The notes beneath the pieces are model-generated. The model was not told the origin of the DNA. It saw only the letters and a list, made by a program, of their open reading frames with translations, and did not search any database. From positions 78,745 to 142,744 of the forward strand of contig NZ_SSOB01000022.1 in the NCBI RefSeq assembly GCF_004801405.1: a DNA stretch of 64,000 bases. The letters run 5' to 3'. A program made the position numbers and the translations under genes. Shown here one piece after another: positions 7,273-14,190 of this stretch. The stretch's first letter is position 1. Each line of letters begins with the position of its first letter. This DNA comes from Cohnella fermenti. GTDB lineage: Bacteria > Bacillota > Bacilli > Paenibacillales > Paenibacillaceae.

Positions 7273-9249
7273 TCACTTGAAGCGGTTGACCGCCAGCCCC
7301 AGCTCGTGAATTCTCCGGGACAGGTCGCTCATCTCGTTCGCGACGCGGCGAACGGCGCCGAATTGCGAGTCGGCGATCTCGGCGACGTCCTGGGAGCGGT
7401 CGGCGCTCGACTCCGAGATCGCCTCCGTCTGCTCCACGAGCGCGGCCAGCTCTTCCGTCTGCGCTCCGATCTCCTGCCCTGCCGCCGCCATCTCCTTCAG
7501 CTCGCCGCCGATGCCCGAGATGCCCGAGCGGATGTGCTCGAACGCCTCGCCCGCTTCCTTCACCAGATGCAGACCGCCCTGGACTTCGCGGTTGCCCTCG
7601 TCGATCCGGCTCATGACCGCCTCGATCCGCTCGCGGATGTGCTCCACCTTGACGGCGATGTCGGCGGCCGTCGCGTCGGACTGCTGAGCGAGCTTGCGGA
7701 TCTCCTCCGCGACGACGGAGAAGCCCCGTCCCTGCTCGCCCGCGCGGCTCGCCTCGATGTTCGCGTTCAGCGCAAGGATGTTCGTCCTCGCCGCGATCTG
7801 GGAGATCGCCTCGGCCATCTTGCCGATATCGGCGGACTGGTCGACGAGCAGCTTCACCTCGTGCACGGACGAATCGACGGTGTCCGCGATTTTGCCCATC
7901 TGGCCGATCGCCCCGACGATCGTCCCGTTGCCGCTGTCGGCCTTCTGCTTCGCCGCTTCGGCCGTGTCCGCGATCGACGACGTTCTCTCGCCGATCATCA
8001 GAATTCCGTCCAGAATGCCGCGAGTCACCTCGGCACCGCGATTCATGCCTTCCTTCTGCGACTCGGCGCCGGCCGCAACCTCCTGGATCGATTCCGCGAT
8101 CCGGTTCGCTCCTTCCGCAGCCCTCTCCGCCTCCGAAGACAGCGTGTTCGCCGTCGACGAGGCGACGGATGCCGTCTCGCGAATTCCGGCCACGATGCCC
8201 TTGAGCTGAGTGACCATCTCCCGCAAGGAGCGGGCGATGGAACCGATCTCATCCCGGCGCGCCAGATCGCCCTGCTGCAGTACGCCCTGCAGGTTCCCGT
8301 CCGTTACTTCGCCAAGGAACCGCTCGAACCGCGTCAGCGGCACGATGACCCGCCGGCGCAGGATGTACGAGATCAGAACGATCAGCGCGATCGCTGCGAT
8401 GCCGGCCACCAGGCTGAGGCGAATCATCTCCGAACGCACGGTCGTGCTCGCTTCCGCCGGAAGCAGCACGTACGCATCGGCGATCTGGCTGCCGGAGAGT
8501 CCCTCGTGCTTCGAGCGCACCTCGCTGTAGCCGGTCCCCTCCCGCTTCAGCGAGCGGAACTTCGGCTGCCCGGCTTCGAGCGGCGCGCCCGGATCGGCCA
8601 GCAGCGCCGCGTCCGTCGTCAGGAACTGCCCGCTCGCCGAACGCAGCGCCAGCTCCCCGTTGATCAGCTCGCCGATTCCGGAGAGCGCTTCCTCATCCAG
8701 CAGGCGGCCGAACATCAGAATGCCGGCCGGAGGCTTGGAGCGTTCCTCGTCCGTGACAAGGGAGAGCGCGACGATCGCCAAGCCCTCGGACGTGTCCACC
8801 ATTCCGAACACGTCCTCCTGCTCCGTCACCTTGGCGAGAAGGCTCTCGTCGGACAGCTTCTCGGAGAATTCCGCGATGTCTCCCACCGAGTTGATGACCG
8901 TTCCGTCCAGTTCAAAGTCCGCCATAAAATCGACGTTCGGGATGATTCCGACGGAGACGTCCATATTTTCCGCGAGCCATTCCCTGTCCATCGCTTCGAA
9001 GGCGACTCGCCCGTCCTCCCAGTTCGCGTTCGTGATGACGCTGCTCGACAACTGCTCGCCAAGCTGGTCCAGCAGCATATGCGCGGAACCGCTTACGTCC
9101 AGCGCGTGGGAACGTTCGATCCGCCCCAGATCCGAGCTTAATGTCGAATAGTAATAATACCCCAGCACGCCCAAGGGAAGCATAAGGACGATCAGCATGA
9201 GGATCAGCACTTGTACCCGTAGAGAGCGGAGCCCCCTCTGACTTCGCAT
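7273..9249 (-). CDS. Methyl-accepting chemotaxis protein with CHASE4-like sensor
   Basis: About 658 residues. A first membrane helix (about residues 10-35) is followed by an extracellular domain of roughly 260 residues with a CHASE4-like pattern (ITNANWEDGR and GIIPNVDFMADFELDGT). Next come a second helix (ISYILRRRVIVPL), a HAMP domain, and the cytoplasmic signalling hairpin with the conserved tip NILALNANIEASRAGEQGRG. It should signal to CheA/CheW. The start MRSQRG has GGTGGAG upstream; a longer frame adds eight residues. Ligand unknown. Confidence 0.9.
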   Translation of the reverse strand: MRSQRGLRSLRVQVLILMLIVLMLPLGVLGYYYYSTLSSDLGRIERSHALDVSGSAHMLLDQLGEQLSSSVITNANWEDGRVAFEAMDREWLAENMDVSVGIIPNVDFMADFELDGTVINSVGDIAEFSEKLSDESLLAKVTEQEDVFGMVDTSEGLAIVALSLVTDEERSKPPAGILMFGRLLDEEALSGIGELINGELALRSASGQFLTTDAALLADPGAPLEAGQPKFRSLKREGTGYSEVRSKHEGLSGSQIADAYVLLPAEASTTVRSEMIRLSLVAGIAAIALIVLISYILRRRVIVPLTRFERFLGEVTDGNLQGVLQQGDLARRDEIGSIARSLREMVTQLKGIVAGIRETASVASSTANTLSSEAERAAEGANRIAESIQEVAAGAESQKEGMNRGAEVTRGILDGILMIGERTSSIADTAEAAKQKADSGNGTIVGAIGQMGKIADTVDSSVHEVKLLVDQSADIGKMAEAISQIAARTNILALNANIEASRAGEQGRGFSVVAEEIRKLAQQSDATAADIAVKVEHIRERIEAVMSRIDEGNREVQGGLHLVKEAGEAFEHIRSGISGIGGELKEMAAAGQEIGAQTEELAALVEQTEAISESSADRSQDVAEIADSQFGAVRRVANEMSDLSRRIHELGLAVNRFK

Positions 9250-9463
9250 TCTGCCAACTCCACCTTTCTCCATTCATCTCCTTTGTATTTGACAATAAAC
9301 AGCTCGTTTCCTTCTCGGTCAACCAAGTTTTCCGACAAAAACTTGCTTGATTCCAACCCGGACCGCGCATTCGACAAGCATTGCCATGATAAATCGACAA
9401 TATCTACGAAACTTCTGCACGCCGCGCATCGTCTTAATAGATACAGAGAGGAGTTCGATCACA

Positions 9464-10438
9464 TTGGGTACCAAAGCAAAGCTGCTCACCGCCGTCGTCG
9501 CCGCCGGCGTTCTTATCTGGGGATTCACGCAGATCGGGGAATGGGACGTATGGGCGCAGAAGGGTTCTTCCGCTTCCTTGGAGCCGAGCGCTTCCGCGCC
9601 GTCTTCTCCATCGGCTTCCGCATCGCAGACTCCCGCACAGTCGTCTCCCGAGGCTTCCGCTCCCGCCTCCGCGGCTCCGTCCGACGATTCGGAGGAAGGG
9701 ACAAGCTCTCCCGCTTCGACGCCGCCGGCCCCCCCTTCCGAGGAGCCTGACGCGCTCACGGCGATGCTGCTGCAGAACGCGCCGGCCGTCACGACCAAGA
9801 AGAACGAGGACGGGCTGGCGGTCATCACGAATTCGGACAGCCTGCTCGTGCTCGTCAACAAGAAGAGGAACCTGCCCTCCACCTATATCCCGGAAGATCT
9901 CGTCGGTCCGAATGTGGAATTCTCGTTCTCGGGCGATTCGCCGAAGAAGCAGATGCGCAAGGTTGCCGCAGGCGCCTTGGAGGAGCTGTTCGCAGCGGCG
10001 AAGAAGGACGGCATTACGCTGAAGGCCGTCTCCGGCTATCGCTCCTACGCGACGCAGAAGTCCATCTTCGACCGCAACGCCGAGCTGAAGGGCGCCGACG
10101 TGGCGAATCAGACGAGCGCGCATCCGGGACAGAGCGAGCATCAGACGGGCCTGGCGATGGACGTCTCCAGCTCAAGCGCGAACTACGAGCTGGAGACGAA
10201 GTTCGGCGACACGAAGGAAGGCAAGTGGCTGGCGAAGCACGCGCATGAGCACGGCTTCATCATCCGCTATCCGGAAGGCTTGCAGGACATTACCGGCTAC
10301 ACGTACGAGCCTTGGCACGTCCGCTACGTCGGCCAGGACATCGCCGATGCCGTCTACGACTCGGGGCTGACGCTCGAGGAGTACATGGAGTCGTACGACC
10401 AGCAGGCGAAGGAAGCGCTGGCAAGCGCGAAGTCGTAA
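9464..10438 (+). CDS. VanY-like D-alanyl-D-alanine carboxypeptidase (peptidase M15B)
   Basis: About 325 residues. A signal-anchor helix (KLLTAVVAAGVLIWGF) and a 60-residue Ser/Ala/Pro/Glu-rich linker place the enzyme outside the membrane. The catalytic domain (about 140-315) has the zinc motif S-E-H-x-T-G-x-A-x-D (SEHQTGLAMDV), the GYRSYATQK region and the third zinc-site element EPWHVRYVG. It removes terminal D-Ala from peptidoglycan peptides. I chose the TTG at 9464 because GAGAGGAG precedes it and the protein then starts at its membrane helix. It converges with the DUF4179 gene, 18 bases away. Confidence 0.88.
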   Translation: MGTKAKLLTAVVAAGVLIWGFTQIGEWDVWAQKGSSASLEPSASAPSSPSASASQTPAQSSPEASAPASAAPSDDSEEGTSSPASTPPAPPSEEPDALTAMLLQNAPAVTTKKNEDGLAVITNSDSLLVLVNKKRNLPSTYIPEDLVGPNVEFSFSGDSPKKQMRKVAAGALEELFAAAKKDGITLKAVSGYRSYATQKSIFDRNAELKGADVANQTSAHPGQSEHQTGLAMDVSSSSANYELETKFGDTKEGKWLAKHAHEHGFIIRYPEGLQDITGYTYEPWHVRYVGQDIADAVYDSGLTLEEYMESYDQQAKEALASAKS

Positions 10439-10456
10439 ACCGTACGGGAGAAAAAC

Positions 10457-11905
10457 CTACCACAACCTCAATCGATACTCCTGGCGCAAATACGAAGGGT
10501 ACGTGAACAGCTTGAAGGTTAGCGGCTGCACATATGGCTTATCCTCCAGCATGAAGTACATCCCCTGCTCGCTGCCGGCCTGCCCGTCGACATTGTTCGT
10601 CCAGCCTCCCGAGGCGTCGAACGAGAATGCGGCTCCCGAGGCATCCGTGTAGCCGGAGTCGAAGAACGAATAAGACATCATGTCGTCCGCAGCGATCCCC
10701 TTCAGCGCCAGGGTCAGCTTTACTCCTTCGCTTGTTCGTTTGACCCCGCCCATGCTCAGCTTGTCGTCGGGAGCTTGAACGATTCTCAGGGCGTCCAGGT
10801 CGATCTGGACGTCCAGCTTGCTCTTGTCCAGCGCCCGGAACCAGCTCCCCTCCAGGGTCAAGCTCTTGGGCGTGCGATAATAATTGCTCTCGAAGAACAG
10901 AATCGGCTGATCGGTGTCGTTCCAGCCGCCCGTGCTCTTCCATTCCTCGCCCTGGTCGTCGACGAGCCGCATATCGCCCGGGTCGAACACCTGCATCGTG
11001 TTGGCCGGGTCGAACGACAGGTAGACGGCCACGCGCAGCGGCGAGATGACCGCCTTCTCGAACGTAATGGACTGATTCTGCGGGGAGATGGTCTCCTTGA
11101 TGGGAATGACTCTCTTCTTGTCAACGTATGTCGCGGGATCAATGGGGAAGCCTACCTGGAACAGGAGCTCTTCTCCGGTCTCCGTCCGGCTCTCTTCTCC
11201 CGCCTCTTCCACGTTGGTCATTCCCTGATCTTCCGGCTTCAGGTGCAGACGCATATGCAGCGTCACGTGCTCGGGCCAGCGCGAATCGTTCGAATTCTGC
11301 CAGACATCTATGTTGCCGGAGACGATATTGTTGCCGTCCTCCCGGACCGGATCGCCGCGGCCGTATCCGTATCCGACGCTCAGCTTCTCCCCTTGCTCGT
11401 CCTCGAGCCAGACATCTCCCATCTCCAGCGGGGTCTGGTCCGCACGATTGCGCCATTCGTAGAAAATCACCATACGAGACTCGTCCACCAAGATGCCTTG
11501 AACAGTTACGCTCATTCCGTCTATCTCATCGGTTGCCCCGATCGACTGATAATCGTCGTTCTCCACCGCCAGGCGAATGCCCCGGTCTCCGTTCTCGATC
11601 AGCTCCACGAACCGCTCCAATCCGGGAATATCCCGCAGCATCGCGGCGAACACGGGAGAGACGCGGATCGAGAACAGGCAGACTAGCATGAGCATACAGG
11701 CCGACGCCAGCGTGATCCAGCGCTTCGCCGACCGTCTGCGGCGGCGCGCCCGTTCGGCGACGCCGGCCTCGATGCCGGCCCGAATCGCCTCGCCCATTCT
11801 CGCGTCCAGCGACGACTTTGCGTCAGACGCCTTCCCGCGCTGCAACTCTTCCGCCGAACCCGTCTCTTCGATCCGCCCGAGCTCCTCCTTTTCCTCCTTA
11901 GGCAT
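10457..11905 (-). CDS. DUF4179 membrane protein, probable anti-sigma factor
   Basis: 482 residues. A hydrophilic Glu/Lys/Arg-rich N-terminus (1-75) faces the cytoplasm, one membrane helix follows (ITLASACMLMLVCLFSIRV), then the DUF4179 motif beginning FAAMLRDIPGLERFVELI, and a long extracellular beta-rich region (about 130-480). DUF4179 proteins are routinely encoded after ECF sigma genes and are thought to hold them inactive. Here the start overlaps the sigma gene by eight bases, so translation is coupled. The signal sensed outside the cell is unknown. Confidence 0.8.
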   Translation of the reverse strand: MPKEEKEELGRIEETGSAEELQRGKASDAKSSLDARMGEAIRAGIEAGVAERARRRRRSAKRWITLASACMLMLVCLFSIRVSPVFAAMLRDIPGLERFVELIENGDRGIRLAVENDDYQSIGATDEIDGMSVTVQGILVDESRMVIFYEWRNRADQTPLEMGDVWLEDEQGEKLSVGYGYGRGDPVREDGNNIVSGNIDVWQNSNDSRWPEHVTLHMRLHLKPEDQGMTNVEEAGEESRTETGEELLFQVGFPIDPATYVDKKRVIPIKETISPQNQSITFEKAVISPLRVAVYLSFDPANTMQVFDPGDMRLVDDQGEEWKSTGGWNDTDQPILFFESNYYRTPKSLTLEGSWFRALDKSKLDVQIDLDALRIVQAPDDKLSMGGVKRTSEGVKLTLALKGIAADDMMSYSFFDSGYTDASGAAFSFDASGGWTNNVDGQAGSEQGMYFMLEDKPYVQPLTFKLFTYPSYLRQEYRLRLW

Positions 11906-12422
11906 GTTCTTCTCCCCCTTCTCCCCCGCATGCGGCCCTTAACTGCTTCAGAGCCTGGTGCAGCCATGTCTTGACCGTCCCCTCCGGCTTCTCCAGCAGG
12001 CGCGAGATCTCGCTCAGCGTCATGTCCTCGTAGTACTTCAGCAGGATCACGTGCCTTAGCTTCGGCTTCAGGTTGTCGATCTCCATTCCGAGCCCGATCC
12101 GGCCCGCCAGGTCGACTTCGCGCGACAATCGCTCCGGAACCTCGTCCACGGGCAGCATCCGCCTTCTGCGCTTGCGTTCGTCGAGGCAGTAATGAATCAG
12201 GATTCGAATCAACCACGTGTGGAAAAAACGCGGCTCCCTCAGCTTGCCCAGCTTCAGATAAGCGCGGTACGTTGTCTCCTGGATCGCTTCGACGGCGTCC
12301 TCTTCGTTCTTCAGATAGGTGCAGGCGATGCGGAAGAGTCGCTGCCTCTCGGCGTGAATCAACCCGTAGAACGCCTGATCGTCGCCGCGCTGCGCCGCCC
12401 GTACTTGCTCCTCGATCGTCAT
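11898..12422 (-). CDS. ECF-type RNA polymerase sigma factor
   Basis: 174 residues. Region 2 (about 20-85: NEEDAVEAIQETTYRAYLKL, HTWLIRILIHYCLDERK) and region 4 (about 115-168: RHVILLKYYEDMTLSEISRL and the helix-turn-helix KPEGTVKTWLHQAL) are complete. It should direct RNA polymerase to a small regulon, probably including its own operon, and be restrained by the DUF4179 protein. The start has GAGGGGAGG upstream. Upstream of it lie a G-rich repeat and family 1 cluster C. Confidence 0.9.
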   Translation of the reverse strand: MTIEEQVRAAQRGDDQAFYGLIHAERQRLFRIACTYLKNEEDAVEAIQETTYRAYLKLGKLREPRFFHTWLIRILIHYCLDERKRRRRMLPVDEVPERLSREVDLAGRIGLGMEIDNLKPKLRHVILLKYYEDMTLSEISRLLEKPEGTVKTWLHQALKQLRAACGGEGGEEHA

Positions 12423-12532
12423 GCTGGCCCTCCCCTCACATTCATTAGACTTGCGAACGGCGGAAATGGTTTTGGGGATTGGGACGGTTGGCGGGATTTA
12501 GGGGATTGGAGATGTTGGGATGTTGGGATGTT

Positions 12533-12598
12533 GGGCGGTTGGGCGGTTGGGCGGTTGGGCGGTTGGGCGGTTGGGCGGTTGGGCGGTTGGGCGGTTGG
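12533..12598 (+). repeat. GGGCGGTT tandem repeat (eight copies)
   Basis: An 8-bp unit is repeated eight times without error, preceded by GATGTTGGGATGTTGGGATGTT, a related imperfect stretch. Each unit supplies one G triplet on the plus strand, so the tract could fold as a G-quadruplex. It begins 110 bases upstream of the ECF sigma gene, and its copy number could vary by slippage. Confidence 0.92.
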
Positions 12599-12637
12599 CG
12601 AGAATGGCGAGGTTGGGGCGATTAGTGTGATTGGGGC

Positions 12638-12825
12638 GATTTATGTGATTTTTCGTATTCGCCGGCGCGTTTTCCGGATGGATCGAGGTGTTTTATATGA
12701 TTTTTAGCATATATGAGGGCCGTTCGGGTCGGAATACTCCTTATGTATGTGGTTTTTCGCATAAAATCACGCAAAAGACCCGTTACCAGGACGCGCCAAT
12801 GTGAAATTTCGCATAAATTCCCGGC
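12638..12825 (+). repeat. Phased palindrome array, family 1, cluster C (four units)
   Basis: Cores begin at 12643, 12695, 12747 and 12799 (steps 52, 52, 52). They are more decayed than in B (ATGTGATTTTTCGTAT, ATATGATTTTTAGCAT, ATGTGGTTTTTCGCAT, ATGTGAAATTTCGCAT), but unit order and spacer landmarks (GGTCGGAAT, CCCGTTA, AATTCCCGGCA) are kept. It lies between two minus-strand genes, with the same orientation as the other clusters. Confidence 0.9.
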
Positions 12826-12868
12826 AGCTATCGGCAGCCACGGCACCAGACCCTCCCGATAAGCGCGC

Positions 12869-12914
12869 CAAAAGCCGCCTCCGAAGGTCTTGCGACCTTG
12901 AGAGACGGCTTTGG
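12869..12914 (-). terminator. Terminator-like hairpin after odhB
   Basis: An interrupted long stem: the outer arms CCAAAAGCCG and CGGCTTTGG pair, and the inner stem is AAGGTC-TTGC-GACCTT. On the minus strand it ends with GGCTTTTGG, a short T-run. It sits 36 bases after the odhB stop. Confidence 0.6.
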
Positions 12915-12949
12915 CGAGGTGGCTGAGGATGACATGACAGCCCGGAGGA

Positions 12950-14185
12950 TCAGCCTTCGAGCAGAAGGGTCTCCGGATCTTCGAGCAGCTCCTTGACCTT
13001 GACGAGGAATTGCACGGCTTCCGCGCCATCGACGATGCGGTGGTCGTAGGAGAGCGCGATGTACATCATCGGACGGATCGCGACTTCCGTGTTGTTGTTG
13101 ATCGCAACCGGACGGTATTGGATCTTGTGCATGCCCAGAATGCCCACTTGAGGAGCGTTCAGGATCGGCGTCGACAGCAGGGAGCCGAATGTGCCGCCGT
13201 TCGTGATCGTGAACGTGCCGCCTTGCAGGTCGGACAGCGCCAGCGTGTTGGAGCGAGCCTTGCCGGCCAGATCGACGATCGAGCGCTCAATCTCGGCGAA
13301 GCCCAGCTTGTCCGCGTCGCGCACAACCGGAACGACGAGGCCTTCCTTGGCGGACACGGCGATGCCGATGTCGTAGTACTTCTTGGCGATGATGTCTTCG
13401 CCGTCGATCTCCGCGTTCAGCAGCGGGAACTTCTTCAGCGCGCCGACGACGGCCTTCGTGAAGAACGACATAAAGCCGAGGTTGACTTCGTTCTTCTCCT
13501 TGAAGGAGTCCTTGCGGCGCTTGCGCACGTCCATGATCGCAGTCATGTCGACTTCGTTGAACGTCGTCAGCATGGCGGCCGTGTGCTGGGCTTGAACGAG
13601 ACGGTTCGCGATCGTCGCGCGGCGGCGGGACATCTTTTTGCGCTCATGCGGCTTGTTCGACGTGAACGCCGGCGCCGCTGGGGCCGGCACTGCTGCCGGA
13701 GCCGAGGCGGCTGCCGCAGCAGGGGCCGCCGTCGCCGTCGCTGGAGCCGCGCTCAGGTCGATGCCTTGCTCGCGAGCGTTCTTGCGGGCGGAAGGCGACC
13801 CGAGCGTAGCCGGGTTGGCCGCCGCTGCCGGAGCGGAGGCAGGGGCCGCAGCCGTTGCGACTGCCGCCGGAGCCGATGCTGCTACCGGCGCTGCGGCTGG
13901 CGCGGATGCCGCCGGGGCGGATGCTGCCGGAGCAGGTGCCGCAGCTCCGCCGCCTTCGCCGATGCGGCCGACGGCTTCGCCGATGCGGACCGTGTCGCCC
14001 TCGTTGCTGATGATCTCGGCGATCACGCCGTCTGCTTCGGCGCTGATCTCCAGGTTGACTTTATCGGTCTCGAGCTCGAGAAGCAGGTCGCCCTGCTTCA
14101 CCGAGTCGCCGACCTTCACTGCCCATCTGGCAATCGTTCCTTCGGTAATCGATTCGCCCATTGCTGGAACAATAATATCTTGCAC
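12950..14185 (-). CDS. odhB: 2-oxoglutarate dehydrogenase E2, dihydrolipoyl succinyltransferase
   Basis: 411 residues. E2 transfers the succinyl group from E1 to CoA in the TCA cycle. The N-terminal lipoyl domain (1-78) has the modified lysine at position 42 (ELETDKVNLE). A long Ala/Pro linker follows. The catalytic domain (about 180-411) is complete, with the active-site motif SYDHRIVDG and a highly conserved MLTTFNEVDMT stretch. Odd point: the peripheral E3-binding domain keeps only its first half (SPSARKNAREQGIDLS); the usual GTGxxGRVxKxDV half is replaced by Ala/Pro repeats. It lies six bases after odhA in one operon. Confidence 0.95.
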   Translation of the reverse strand: MQDIIVPAMGESITEGTIARWAVKVGDSVKQGDLLLELETDKVNLEISAEADGVIAEIISNEGDTVRIGEAVGRIGEGGGAAAPAPAASAPAASAPAAAPVAASAPAAVATAAAPASAPAAAANPATLGSPSARKNAREQGIDLSAAPATATAAPAAAAASAPAAVPAPAAPAFTSNKPHERKKMSRRRATIANRLVQAQHTAAMLTTFNEVDMTAIMDVRKRRKDSFKEKNEVNLGFMSFFTKAVVGALKKFPLLNAEIDGEDIIAKKYYDIGIAVSAKEGLVVPVVRDADKLGFAEIERSIVDLAGKARSNTLALSDLQGGTFTITNGGTFGSLLSTPILNAPQVGILGMHKIQYRPVAINNNTEVAIRPMMYIALSYDHRIVDGAEAVQFLVKVKELLEDPETLLLEG

Positions 14186-14190
14186 TGCTG

